Assembly (NCBI RefSeq): GCF_904846155.1
Contig: NZ_CAJGZP010000001.1
Coordinates: forward strand, 744,001-808,000
Origin: Psychrobacter fulvigenes
GTDB lineage: Bacteria; Pseudomonadota; Gammaproteobacteria; Pseudomonadales; Moraxellaceae
DNA length: 64,000 nt
Direction: 5' to 3'
Positions 37,039 through 47,418 of the stretch are shown here, one piece after another. Position 1 is the stretch's first letter. The number at the start of each line of letters is the position of its first letter. The notes below the pieces were generated by a model that worked only from the letters and a program-made list of their open reading frames with translations, did no database searches and had not been told where the DNA came from. A program made the position numbers and the translations under genes.

Positions 37039-37980
37039 TCAGAAACCTGATTTTAAATCTATAGGTCGAGTCGTATGGCGTTTTGCCATATATTTGCCCA
37101 GTAAGGGTAAGCAAAACATTGGTAATTGAAAAGCACCCAGTAACGGTAGAAAAACCGCACCCATAAAGGGTACAGTTATGGTGTAAGAAAGTAATACATT
37201 GCGTCCGCCACACACCAGCGCCGCGACAATAGCATTCTCATAGCCAAGACGCCGATATATTATATAAGCGGTAAAATAAAATACCAATGCCAATACCGAA
37301 CTTAGCACTAGTAATAACAACGCTTGCCAGGGATTGTGGTCAAAGGTGGTACGAAATCCTGCCATCAGTCCCAGTGGAAACAACATCAGCAGTAAAATAT
37401 TAAACTGCCCAATTTTGGGATAATAACGTAACAAAATAGCAGGTGGAACGAACCGACGCACTCCCACAGCTAGTAGCATTGGCATAAAAATATAAACTAA
37501 CAAGCGTTTGACATAAAGACCAACGTCTAAATTCGAACTTTCATTGCCTAATAGCCATAATACGCCTAATAATGTGAATGGCATAATGAGCGTAGCAGCG
37601 ATAGTTTTTGCCGTTGCCAGTTGTGCATCAAACCCCACCGCATTGACCAACGCACCACTACCAAACAATGGGGCAGTGGCACCAAGACCTGCAATCGCCA
37701 ATAGCCAATCGTCACGTACACCGAGTGCATAAGCAGTTACTATTAAAGCTAGACTCATACCTCCGCTTTGTAATAAGGCAAAAACCCATACATAGCTTGT
37801 CGCTATACGCTTTAACAGCGCATATTGATCAATGCCTAGTAAAGTAAAAAACATCAAGAAGAACAATATTTGGGATAAATATACTAATACGGCATTGGAT
37901 AAGTTTGGAAAAACAAAGCCCACAATGGCGCAAACTGGCATAATTAATGTGCTATGGCGCGCAATAAAACTAAGAAGCAT
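37039..37980 (-). CDS. BASS-like (bile acid:sodium symporter superfamily) transporter
   Basis: Protein of 313 residues with nine or ten transmembrane segments and no soluble domain. The start MLLSFIARHSTLIMPVCAIVGFVF and the paired LGATAPLFGSGALVNAVGFD and LVCGGRNVLLSYTITVPF segments fit the BASS / arsenite-permease-like superfamily. An AGGAAAGG site precedes the ATG. The substrate is unknown; location next to metal cargo does not settle it. No ArsR-like regulator is near. Confidence 0.65.
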   Translation of the reverse strand: MLLSFIARHSTLIMPVCAIVGFVFPNLSNAVLVYLSQILFFLMFFTLLGIDQYALLKRIATSYVWVFALLQSGGMSLALIVTAYALGVRDDWLLAIAGLGATAPLFGSGALVNAVGFDAQLATAKTIAATLIMPFTLLGVLWLLGNESSNLDVGLYVKRLLVYIFMPMLLAVGVRRFVPPAILLRYYPKIGQFNILLLMLFPLGLMAGFRTTFDHNPWQALLLLVLSSVLALVFYFTAYIIYRRLGYENAIVAALVCGGRNVLLSYTITVPFMGAVFLPLLGAFQLPMFCLPLLGKYMAKRHTTRPIDLKSGF

Positions 37981-38322
37981 GGCCTTTCCTAATAAAATTT
38001 TTTTCTTCGATACGTATGTTGAACCACGCTGGGATTATTTGATATTCAACAATCTTAGAGAATATGAAAATACCGAAGTGTCTCATATGTCTGCCACATC
38101 GATGCAAGACCGTCGCATATTCCGTGTAAGTGTCACTTATCTTGTATCAGTACTTCCACAAAACTTAGAATACTCTGGAACTTACATAGTGAGCAAAGCT
38201 TTCGCAATGTATGTTTATGCAACCAGTTTTCGATAATGCTTATACAAACTGTTTTTGAACCTAGGTATGTCAATGTGAAAGTAGAACGGTAAGGTGTTCA
38301 ACGGTCGTCAGGGTACGAGCTC
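37981..38322. other. Gene-free stretch
   Basis: No convincing reading frame, RNA gene or terminator was seen in these 342 bases. A frame overlapping the transporter antisense runs into it but has no family resemblance. The stretch ends at the inverted repeat of the first IS256-family copy. Confidence 0.5.
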
Positions 38323-39691
38323 GAGCCCATCCCAGATTCTGTGTAACTGCCCTTTAGATTAAATGCTTACTAATACGGTCATCAAACATAATCATAAAGC
38401 GATTCAAAGCAGACGTCCAGTTACGGATTGGCATCGACCACTTTTTGGATGCCTGCTGAGTTGCTAAGTACACCACCTTGAATGCTGCCTGATCGGAGGG
38501 AAACACCTTACGCTTATTCACCGCTGTTCGAATGACACTATTTAGCGACTCTATCGCATTGGTGGTGTAAATGACTTTTCTGATGTCTTTAGGGTACTCA
38601 AAGAACACCGTTAAGCCCTCCCAGTTATTGCGCCACGACTTAACTACGTGCGGGTATTGTGTACCCCAAGTCTCATCGAACCTCTCAAGGTTAGCTTTTG
38701 CAAGCTCTATAGTATTAGCATCGTAGATGGCTTTTAAATCAGCGGCTACCGCCCTTTTATCCGTCCACGGTACGAACTTCATTGAATAGCGCACCATATG
38801 CACGATACACAGCTGAACCTTGGCTTTGGGGTAAACGGTGTTGATGGCATCAGGAAAGCCCTTTAGACCGTCAACACAAGCGATTAAGATGTCTTGTACC
38901 CCACGGTTTTGTAGCTCAGTGAGAACGCCTAGCCAGAACTTAGCGCCTTCATTCTCTGAGAGCCACATGCCAAGCAGCTCTTTTTTACCATCAAGTCCCA
39001 CACCCAGCGCCAAATAGATCGCCTTGTTGATGATCTGCTTGTCTTGACGTATCTTCACAACGATGCAGTCCAAATAGACGATAGGATAAACACTACTCAG
39101 CGGCCGGTTCTGCCAAGCGGTGATGTCCTCTAATATGTTGTCCGTGACTCTTGAAACCAAGCTGCTTGAAATGTCGACATCGTAGAGCTCTTTGATACTC
39201 TCTACAATCTCGGTGGTGGTTTGACCTTTGGCGTATGAGCGAGGATCAGCAAGTGTCTGGGAGACACTTGCCCGAAGCGCAAGACGGAAGGCTATGCCTG
39301 TAGTGAAATATGATCTTGTCATCAAGGCCACTAATACGGGTTTGATGCTTACGCACTAAGGCAGGTTCAAAAGCGCCATCACGGTCTCTTGGGGTGGATA
39401 TCTCAAGATCGCCTGTGTCACTGCGGACGGTCTTTTTAGTGTGCCCGTTGCGCTTATTAGGTTTATCCGCCTTCTCATGTTTGGGATAGCCAAGATGGTC
39501 TTCCATCTCGGCTTCAAGAGCGGTGTCGATAAACGACTGCATGAGCTGCTTCTGAAAGTCTTTGATGTCATCGAAGCTGTTCATACTACCAGCCATTTGC
39601 TCGGCCAGTTTCTTGATATCGGATTGGTTAGTCATTGCTTATTCTCCTGTTAGGGGATTATAAGCAGTTACACACTTTTTAGGAAAGGCTC
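38323..39691 (-). mobile_element. IS256-family element, copy 1
   Basis: A 1,369-bp element. Both ends start GAGCC and share TGTGTAACTGC within about 30 bases. Flanks ACGAGCTC and ACGAGCCA share six bases, a possible imperfect target duplication. It is nearly identical to, and inverted relative to, copy 2 at 42983-44349. Confidence 0.9.
38354..39635 (-). pseudogene. IS256-family transposase, disrupted (copy 1)
   Basis: The N-terminal frame (39635 to about 39246) starts MTNQSDIKKLAEQMAG and is normal to GLDDKIIF, then runs into unrelated residues. The C-terminal frame (39331-38354) resumes normal IS256 sequence at SYAKGQTTTEIVESIKEL and carries the catalytic region (VYLDCIVVKI; ILIACVDGLKGF; TNAIESLNS). 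The break coincides with about 70 extra bases containing a GCAAGTGTCT palindrome. The same insertion is in copy 2, so it predates their separation. Function would need a helper in trans. Confidence 0.85.
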
Positions 39692-39924
39692 ACGAGCCAT
39701 CCATCACACAGAGGATTTAGAAACCAGTAAATAATTTAGCAATAACAATAGGTAACTTTATAGTTTACTAACAATCATTAAGACGTATCCCAAACCACGC
39801 TCTTTGTTCTACCTTTTATCATGGTTTTACCAAACCTCTAATCCAGTTACTCATACTTCTCAAAGCTCAATTCACGTACTCATTCGTAAGCATCCGTAAG
39901 CATCCGTAAGCATCCGACCATCCC

Positions 39925-41681
39925 CTATTGCGATGGCATCCAGAGATGAGGTAACAACTCATCTAGATCATCTTGAATAGGCAGGCGTCTTAGCACGTCT
40001 GTCAAATAGGCAGACACATCCAAGCCATTTAAGCGAGCGGATTGAATGATTGACATAATATTCGCAGCACGCTGCCCACTTCGTAGCGAACCGGCAAACA
40101 ACCAGTTTTTACGCCCAAGCGCCCACGGGCGCATCTGATTTTCCGCCCAATTATTATCAATCGGCAACCTCCCATCATCCAAATAACAAGTCAGCGCTTG
40201 CCAACGTTTTAGGCAATAATCAATCGCCTTAGTAATACTGGCATTCTTAGTGGTTAACTGTCTTTTTTCTTGTAACCATTGGTGCAGCTTATCCGCAATC
40301 GGTTTGGCTTTCTCTTGCCTGATTTTCCGGACTATCTGGGGATCTCTTGGCATTAGGGATGTGTTTTTGTCAAATCGCTCATCAATCTCACGTTCAACCG
40401 CATACAACTGCCTAAATAACGCTAATGCGTCAATGCTAATAACACTTTGTCCAGTAACGTGCAATTCATGAAACTTACGCCGTGCATGGGCCATACAACC
40501 GATTTCGCTCACGCCTTGATGAAATAAAAACTTATATCCACTGTAATCATCGCAAATCAGCTTACCGTGCCATTTGTCTAAAAAGGCTTTAGGGTGCTCA
40601 TTACGACGGCTCTGGGCAAAGTCATACACCACCGCTTTTAATGAGTTGTGCTGTGGCGTGAGATACGCCCAAATATAGCCTTTCTTTAATGATTTACTGC
40701 CGGCTTTCACAGGGTTTTTCATGATAGACACCGGTGTTTCATCGGCATGTAAGATAGGCTCAGACTGTAATAGTTCATGCAAGCGACTGACTAAAGGCTC
40801 AAGGGCAACGCCGCAGCGTCCTACCCAGTCTGCCATAGTAGCATCGGGGATAGTTACCCCACTTCGCTGATAGATAATATTCTGCCGATATAGAGGCTGA
40901 TGGTCTGCATACTTACTAATGAGAATGTGAGCAAGCAGCTCAGGGGTGGCGATGCTCTTGTTAATGATTTGCTTGGGTGCCGCCGCTTGATGAATGATCT
41001 CACACTCACGGCATACCCATTTTGGGTAGATGTGACGCTCAATATAAAACTGCTTAGGGATAATGCCAAGTTTGTCCTGTTTATCCTCCCCAATTCGCTT
41101 CATTTGACAGCCGCAGTCACAGACGGTGGTGAGTGGTTCATGAACCCAGGTTTTCACCTCAAGGTTGTCAGGAATAACCGTGTATTTAGCACGCTTTGCT
41201 TTTTAGGCTGATCAGTGGCTGAAGCTGGCAGCTCATCTGTGATCTCTTTGGCGGCTTTAAGCTCACCCTCATTAATGAGGGTTTCTGCCTCAGTACGTTC
41301 AATCGCAGGCAGCTTGGCAAGCTGATCTTGGGTTAAGTCGCTGCGGTAGTCATCTCGGATTTGTTCTAGTGCAGATAAATCTTCTTGCGCAGCTTCCTGA
41401 TTTAAGTGGGTTTGTTTGGCACTTAAGCCTTCGCTCTTTTGTCCATACAGTTGATGGATGAGCCGCTTTTGTTTTTCGATGAGTTCAAGCACTTGTTCAT
41501 ATAGCTTGTGGTTTTCTTCAACCACTTGGTTAAAAAGCTGCTGTAGTTGATCGTGGCTTGTGTTCGTTTGAACAATCTGTTGTTGCAGGTGCTCATTACG
41601 CTGTTCAAGCAGGTGGATTTTCACCAGGAGCTCGGCGTAAATGGGGTCTTTCGATAAGTCGGATAGAGTGGCAACAGTCAT
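39925..41681 (-). pseudogene. IS66 transposase TnpC, one-base frameshift
   Basis: Two frames make up one TnpC of about 585 residues. The N-terminal part (41681-41154) has the leucine-zipper and IS66 zinc-finger-binding region start. The C-terminal part (41157-39925) has the catalytic acids (HADETPV; DDYSGYKFL; NNWAENQMRPWALGRKNWLFAGS). The frame breaks at a run of five Ts at 41200-41204; adding or removing one base there restores KAKRAKYTVIPDN. Either a real mutation or a homopolymer read error. Confidence 0.85.
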
Positions 41682-41723
41682 GGTGCTATGTTGCCAGAGT
41701 TTTATTTGCCTGTCATCGGGTAT

Positions 41724-42068
41724 TTATAGGATGGGGGTCAATGTATCTTTGCCCATGTTACGCCAAGGCAATCCACTGATTAAGGCATTAAATTGCTCAC
41801 GGTTGATGCTGATGCCGGTTTGAGTGGGGGTGAGCTGCTTGGTTAAGCCATGAAACTTGCTGTCGTCTAGCTGACGGCTGCAAAGCCAAACCCCAAGTCC
41901 GTCATGAATGAATACTTTTAGGCGTGTGCCTGCTTTGTTGTAAAACAGGTAGGCACAGTGAGGGCGGATGCCTTGGTGCTGGGTGATGATGTGCGCCAGT
42001 AGTTTGCCGCTGCCACATCGCATGTCCATGGGCGCGGTGGATAGCCAGATGTGAGTGATGGGTATCAT
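41724..42068 (-). CDS. IS66 accessory protein TnpB
   Basis: Protein of 114 residues with the IS66 Orf2 signature: WLSTAPMDMRCGSGKLLAHI near the start and YLFYNKAGTRLKVFIHDGLGVWLCSRQL in the middle. It is needed with TnpA and TnpC for IS66 transposition, though its activity is unclear. Its start overlaps the tnpA stop by four bases, so translation is coupled. Intact. Confidence 0.93.
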   Translation of the reverse strand: MIPITHIWLSTAPMDMRCGSGKLLAHIITQHQGIRPHCAYLFYNKAGTRLKVFIHDGLGVWLCSRQLDDSKFHGLTKQLTPTQTGISINREQFNALISGLPWRNMGKDTLTPIL

Positions 42069-42472
42069 TGTAGGCCTCGTAGTAGGTCAATCAAACTTTG
42101 GGTGTCTATTTGGGCAATAGTAAGGCTTATGGACCCAGGTCCTGGGGCTCTGATTTGCAGCTTGATGTTTTGTATGACGGAGGGTGAGGACAGATGAGTT
42201 GCTTGAGGTTCAAGGCGGATTGGGATAAAGCAGGGGTTTGGATCATGAGGACTGTTTATGGCAGCAGGTAATATGCCAGTTTGAGTCTTTTTGCGGTGAT
42301 GCTGACGTTTCCAATTATGTAGAAGGTTCTGGTTGATGCCATGGTCTCGAGCGATACTGGCAATTGATCGCCCTGAACTTTCAGCTTCTTGTACTAAAAG
42401 TTCTTTAAACTCAGCACTGTAAGTTCTACGTTTGGGTTTGTTAGGTGGTTGTGTTGTCATATTAGTGTCCAC
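42065..42472 (-). CDS. IS66 accessory protein TnpA (HTH)
   Basis: Protein of 135 residues. The N-terminal half is a transposase-type HTH (RRTYSAEFKELLVQEAESSGRSIASIARDHGINQNLLHNWKRQH). It is the first gene of the IS66 operon and overlaps tnpB. Intact. It probably binds the IS ends. Confidence 0.92.
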   Translation of the reverse strand: MDTNMTTQPPNKPKRRTYSAEFKELLVQEAESSGRSIASIARDHGINQNLLHNWKRQHHRKKTQTGILPAAINSPHDPNPCFIPIRLEPQATHLSSPSVIQNIKLQIRAPGPGSISLTIAQIDTQSLIDLLRGLQ

Positions 42473-42540
42473 GATTATTAATCGTGGACACTATCTCGCA
42501 TTTTTTAAGTGAGGAAAAGATGGGATGGTCGGATGCTTAC

Positions 42541-42981
42541 GTTAAAGGACGCTGAGCAAGGCGATATTCTGCTGGTTGAAAGCGTGGATAGATTAAGTAG
42601 ATTATCTCAAGATGATTTTGCGATTCTAAAGCAGCGTATCAAAGACAAGGGTTTACGATTGGTGGTGGCTGATCTACCAACTACGCATACGGTAAGTAAA
42701 GGCATGACAGGTGAGATCCTAACAGTGATTAACCATATGCTGATCGACTTATTAGCAACGATGGCAAAGCTTGATAACGATAAGCGTAGAGAGCGTATTA
42801 AGCAGGGATTGGCTAACAGTGGCTATAAACCTACTGGAAAGAAAGCCAATGTAGCAAAACACAATCGTATTAGAGAGTTAGATAGTTAGATAGTCAAAAC
42901 AATATGACAAAGGAGGAGATCGCTAAGGCAGTTGGTGTTGGGGTGGCTACCGTTTATCGAGTATTAAAGCAAGGAGGATGA
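42541..42981 (+). pseudogene. Serine resolvase, truncated by IS66 and frameshifted
   Basis: The 5' half, including the catalytic serine, is missing at the IS66 edge. The remainder reads AEQGDILLVESVDRLSRLS and on through the long helix (DKRRERIKQGLANSGYKPTG). A stop follows at 42887, made by a perfect 8-base tandem duplication (TAGATAGT twice, 42879-42894). Removing one copy restores the frame into the C-terminal HTH (MTKEEIAKAVGVGVATVYRVLKQGG). It ends just before IS256 copy 2. Confidence 0.85.
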
Positions 42982-42982
42982 T

Positions 42983-44349
42983 GAGCCTTTCCTAAAAAGT
43001 GTGTAACTGCTTATAATCCCCTAACAGGAGAATAAGCAATGACTAACCAATCCGATATCAAGAAACTGGCCGAGCAAATGGCTGGTAGTATGAACAGCTT
43101 CGATGACATCAAAGACTTTCAGAAGCAGCTCATGCAGTCGTTTATCGACACCGCTCTTGAAGCCGAGATGGAAGACCATCTTGGCTATCCCAAACACGAG
43201 AAGGCGGATAAACCTAATAAGCGCAACGGGCACACTAAAAAGGCCGTCCGCAGTGACACAGGCGATCTTGAGATATCCACCCCAAGAGACCGTGATGGCG
43301 CTTTTGAACCTGCCTTAGTGCGTAAGCATCAAACCCGTATTAGTGGCCTTGATGACAAGATCATATTTCACTACAGGCATAGCCTTCCGTCTTGCGCTTC
43401 GGGCAAGTGTCTCCCAGACACTTGCTGATCCTCGCTCATACGCCAAAGGTCAAACCACCACCGAGATTGTAGAGAGTATCAAAGAGCTCTACGATGTCGA
43501 CATTTCAAGCAGCTTGGTTTCAAGAGTCACGGACAACATATTAGAGGACATCACCGCTTGGCAGAACCGCCGCTGAGTAGTGTTTATCCTATCGTCTATT
43601 TGGACTGCATCGTTGTGAAGATACGTCAAGACAAGCAGATCATCAACAAGGCGATCTATTTGGCGCTGGGTGTGGGACTTGATGGTAAAAAGAGCTGCTT
43701 GGCATGTGGCTCTCAGAGAATGAAGGCGCTAAGTTCTGGCTAGGCGTTCTCACTGAGCTACAAAACCGTGGGGTACAAGACATCTTAATCGCTTGTGTTG
43801 ACGGTCTAAAGGGCTTTCCTGATGCCATCAACACCGTTTACCCCAAAGCCAAGGTTCAGCTGTGTATCGTGCATATGGTGCGCTATTCAATGAAGTTCGT
43901 ACCGTGGACGGATAAAAGGGCGGTAGCCGCTGATTTAAAAGCCATCTACGATGCTAATACTATAGAGCTTGCAAAAGCTAACCTTGAGAGGTTCGATGAG
44001 ACTTGGGGTACACAATACCCGCACGTAGTTAAGTCGTGGCGCAATAACTGGGAGGGCTTAACGGTGTTCTTTGAGTACCCTAAAGACATCAGAAAAGTCA
44101 TTTACACCACCAATGCGATAGAGTCGCTAAATAGTGTCATTCGAACAGCGGTGAATAAGCGTAAGGTGTTTCCCTCCGATCAGGCAGCATTCAAGGTGGT
44201 GTACTTAGCAACTCAGCAGGCATCCAAAAAGTGGTCGATGCCAATCCGTAACTGGACGTCTGCTTTGAATCGCTTTATGATTATGTTTGATGACCGTATT
44301 AGTAAGCATTTAATCTAAAGGGCAGTTACACAGAATCTGGGATGGGCTC
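42983..44349 (+). mobile_element. IS256-family element, copy 2
   Basis: A 1,367-bp element with the same ends as copy 1, in inverted orientation. It is two bases shorter because of two one-base losses. Flanks AGGATGAT and GTTAGGAT do not match, so there is no target duplication. It truncates a tyrosine recombinase gene on its right. Confidence 0.9.
43039..44318 (+). pseudogene. IS256-family transposase, multiply disrupted (copy 2)
   Basis: Same gene as in copy 1, with the same 70-base insertion (about 43358-43433) breaking the N-terminal frame. It also has two private one-base losses: a G missing at about 43570 (CCGCCGC against CCGGCCGC in copy 1) and an A missing in the run at about 43686 (five against six). 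It therefore falls into four frames and cannot make transposase. Confidence 0.88.
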
Positions 44350-45784
44350 GTTAGGATTACGGTACATTGATATAGAAGGCCTAAATTCATCGTCTCCGTC
44401 ACTTGTTGTTCGTAGTAATCCTTATCGTGATTTAAAAACAGCTGGCAGCAATCGTAGAATCCCTATTTATGCTTTGTTGCAGCCAGACGAGTTGGCATTA
44501 TTTATAAGATACACACAAAGTACTGTCGGTCTTAATCCTAGAAGCTTTATATTCACACTATCTTCTGAAAAGACGCCAATTGATGATCACGTACCGCTAC
44601 AACTGCTAAGACGTATCTTACAGGACATCCCAAAAAAGCCAGGTAATAAGCCGGAGCAAACCTTTCATGCGTTTCGACATACGGCGGTTACTAATTTATC
44701 ACTTGTACTATGTGGTGATACTGAGCTTGTTAAAGCTTTGACTGATTATAACGAAGAAGACATTAAACGGATCAAATATGGCGTTCTTGGTGAGCATCTT
44801 AATGCGCAAGATCGCTGGTACGCTCTATCTGGAATCATGGGTCATTTATCACCGCAGCGCAGTTTTGAGTATTACAACCATATCGCTGTTTTAATGGCAA
44901 CTTATGCGCTAAGCGGCGCTAATATTAAGCTGCCAGTTGTTGCCATTAACAACGTCACTGGCATCAATAGAAAAAGGCTTAAAGAGAATGATGCCATTAT
45001 CGACCATAACGACGTCAGCCTAACTAGCGTCCGAAAGTTGTTGTTTCGAAGTCTTAGTCAGCGCAAATATGAAGCGCCTCGCTTATGTATTAAAAACACG
45101 ACCCTTTTAGTCGATTCACAAAGTAGGACAGAAACGTTATTTATGCGCTATGGCATGAATAGCATTTGGTTCTTATTACAGCAAAATGCTTTAGGCATAG
45201 CTTTAAACCAGGCTGCAATAATGGTTAATATTGATTTACACGACGCAGATATCATTATAAATCGAGCGCGAAAAGTAGCCAATGTGACCTCGAGCCATGA
45301 TAACCCTAGATTCATTGGAACAAATGGCCTTCCAAAAAGTATTCAGTACAAAAGTGATTATAGATTACTGTCTTCACTGCAAAGCAGTGCTCAAAAACTA
45401 CGAGATAACTCATTAGATGATTGGCAGTGGTTTATAGCTCTATGCCAAGAGCATCTATCTTACAGTAAGGCGTTTGTTCCTTTTTCAATCAAAGAAAAGA
45501 AAGCGTTACGACGTTTTATCAAAATTGCCAAACAATTACTGCCAGCGAAAAATTGGCTAGTTGCTCATCCTGCGGCATCACAAGTCCATCTTAATTTAGC
45601 TGATATGAAGGGATTGCGTAGCATCAGTAAAGATAGTATGGGTACGTTCAACATTGGAATCGCTTTGATTGATAACAGATCCTCTGTAAATGATAAATGG
45701 CAATTTTCTCCGTTGCTGCGATTTTTTGTTTATATGGTATTGATTACGGATGAAGAGTTAGTGATTTTAGATAATGCGTCATAA
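44350..45784 (+). pseudogene. Tyrosine recombinase with long C-terminal extension, 5' truncated
   Basis: The frame enters from IS256 copy 2, so the N-terminal and core-binding domains are lost. The remaining 478 residues include the catalytic box TFHAFRHTAVTNLSL, then an insertion of about 60 residues, then GIMGHLSPQRSFEYYNHI with the His and the Tyr nucleophile. Another 280 residues follow that I do not recognise. The first catalytic Arg is missing. The large extension suggests a recombinase from a multi-recombinase mobile element. No other member of such a set is seen here. Confidence 0.7.
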
Positions 45785-45959
45785 GTTATTTAAGTTTGCT
45801 TCGGTGTTCGACAGCGACGCCTAGAATTTAAAAATCAGTGAATCTACTATCAATAATGGGGTAGGCAGGGTTATGAGCAATGAGCTGAGTGAGCTATGCT
45901 GAAGAAACCGTAGAGGTAAACTTGGTAAACTAAGCGTATTAATCGGAGCTTACCAGAAA

Positions 45960-46050
45960 CAAGAAAACTACCTCCCAGAGCCAAATTTAAGAATGAAGCT
46001 GTCAAGAAGGTTGCGGGAGGGTATAACTAGGACTAGCTGTCAATCAGTGC
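45960..46050 (+). pseudogene. IS3-type OrfA scrap
   Basis: A short stretch translates as RKLPPRAKFKNEAVKKVAGGY, which resembles the beginning of IS3-family OrfA proteins, and then hits stops. The rest of the 45785-46056 gap shows nothing else. Weak call. Confidence 0.35.
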
Positions 46051-46056
46051 CCAAGC

Positions 46057-47178
46057 TTATAAAACAATCTCATAATTTGTACTACGCCCTGAAGCAGCGG
46101 ACTTCTCTAACATTCCTTTTTCTATCAAATCATTGATATCTCGAAGTGCGGTATCAATCGAGCACTTATTAATAGTCGCCCATTTTTTAGTGGTCAACTT
46201 GCCGTAAAAGTCACTCATCAAACTATTAAGCATCTTAATCTGTCTATCATTTAACGCATGATGTCGATGCATCTGCCAAAAGTTGGCTTTATCCATAATT
46301 TTATCGGTGGTCGCTTGAGCTGCAAGTAAAGCGTCTTTCAGCGTTTCTAAAAACCAAACCAGCCACAAAGTAATATCGCGATCGCCTTTTTGTGTACGTT
46401 CCAACACCTTATAATAATCATTGCGCCGATTTAGAATTTGCGCGGACATACTATAAAAGCGCTGAGCGCTACCATCACTTTTTGCTAGCATTCGCTCCGT
46501 GATTGCTCTTGTCAGCCGTCCATTACCATCATCGAAAGGATGCAACGTCACAAACCATAAATGCGCGATACCCGCTTTAATGACCAAATCTAAATTATCT
46601 TGCTGGCTAGACGGCATATTAAGCCACTGTAAAAAAAGATCCAACTCATCAAAAATCCTGTCTGCATGAGGAGCAACAAAATGCACTCGCTCTCGGCCAT
46701 AGCCTCCTGAAACTACTTGCATAGCGCCTTGACTATCATCCCGAAGCTTGCCAACTTTAATACGATAAAGCCCGCTATAGCCTTCTGGGAACAGAGCTCG
46801 ATGCCAACCGAGCAAATCTTCTAACAATAAGGGCTTTTGATAGTGGAATGTTGCATCTAGCATCATCTCAACCACTGCATCAATTTCTCGTGAGGCTGCA
46901 GGCATATTATGGTCATCAACCCCTAAATGCCGAGCAACAGAGGATCTTACTTGATCTGTTTTTAAAATTTCACCTTCGATCTCAGATGTTTTAACGATTT
47001 CAAGAGTAACGGCGTCTAACTGAGCTTCAACATTTAAATCAAATCCTAGTGTCAGCAATTTTCCGAGAAGCTGACCTTGAAGCAATCGCACTTGGCTTAC
47101 CAGCGGCAACAGTTTTTTATCTGACCATTGCCAATCTGTCCAATTGGGGTGTTCATGAATATAAGTAACGTGTTTCAT
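46057..47178 (-). CDS. Fic-domain protein, class II
   Basis: Protein of 373 residues. The Fic motif HPFDDGNGRLTR is complete at residues 213-224, so it should transfer AMP (or a related group) to a protein target. An inhibitory motif of the (S/T)xxxE(G/N) type, TSEIEG, lies at residues 64-69 in the same chain, marking a class II Fic that controls itself. The C-terminal 60 residues look like a winged helix. No separate antitoxin gene adjoins it. The target is unknown. It is one of the few intact cargo genes in the right part of the island. Confidence 0.92.
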   Translation of the reverse strand: MKHVTYIHEHPNWTDWQWSDKKLLPLVSQVRLLQGQLLGKLLTLGFDLNVEAQLDAVTLEIVKTSEIEGEILKTDQVRSSVARHLGVDDHNMPAASREIDAVVEMMLDATFHYQKPLLLEDLLGWHRALFPEGYSGLYRIKVGKLRDDSQGAMQVVSGGYGRERVHFVAPHADRIFDELDLFLQWLNMPSSQQDNLDLVIKAGIAHLWFVTLHPFDDGNGRLTRAITERMLAKSDGSAQRFYSMSAQILNRRNDYYKVLERTQKGDRDITLWLVWFLETLKDALLAAQATTDKIMDKANFWQMHRHHALNDRQIKMLNSLMSDFYGKLTTKKWATINKCSIDTALRDINDLIEKGMLEKSAASGRSTNYEIVL

Positions 47179-47418
47179 AATAAGACCAAAACCTGCAGAA
47201 GTTAGAGGGCTATTCTCCTTATATTATGCAGAGATTAAACTTAATAAACAAGGAAAGTCATCGCCGAAATGATGAGTTAAACCTAGCCTTTTTAGTAAAA
47301 AGGACAGAAAAAGTGGAGAAAATATAGGTAATTAGCTCAAAAAACCGAGGAGGGAGTGGAGGTAAAAACACTATAATTTTATAGTGCCTATTTACGAAAT
47401 AAATCTAATATGATTTTA

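Larger units (their letters stand above)
39906..42540 (-). mobile_element. IS66-family element
   Basis: A 2,635-bp element with 19-base perfect terminal inverted repeats starting GTAAGCATCC. It carries tnpA, tnpB and a broken tnpC. The left end abuts two further tandem GTAAGCATCC copies. The flanking eight bases (AAGCATCC and GTTAAAGG) do not match. It has cut off the 5' part of a resolvase gene on its right. Confidence 0.9.

Noticed and set aside
37039..37980. Arsenite exporter (ACR3)
   Set aside because: The membrane pattern is of the wider superfamily, and no arsR, arsC or arsenic-type operator is nearby, so the specific name is not supported.
37832..38236. Plus-strand frame of 134 codons overlapping the BASS-like gene
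   Set aside because: Its first half is antisense to the transporter gene and the rest shows no family pattern or ribosome site.
38323..44349. Composite transposon formed by the two IS256-type copies
   Set aside because: Both transposases are broken, copy 2 lacks a target duplication, and the enclosed DNA is only IS66 and a dead resolvase; a chance pair or past inversion is as likely.
46057..47178. Fic toxin with a separate antitoxin
   Set aside because: The inhibitory motif is inside the protein and no small adjacent gene with an antitoxin motif was found.
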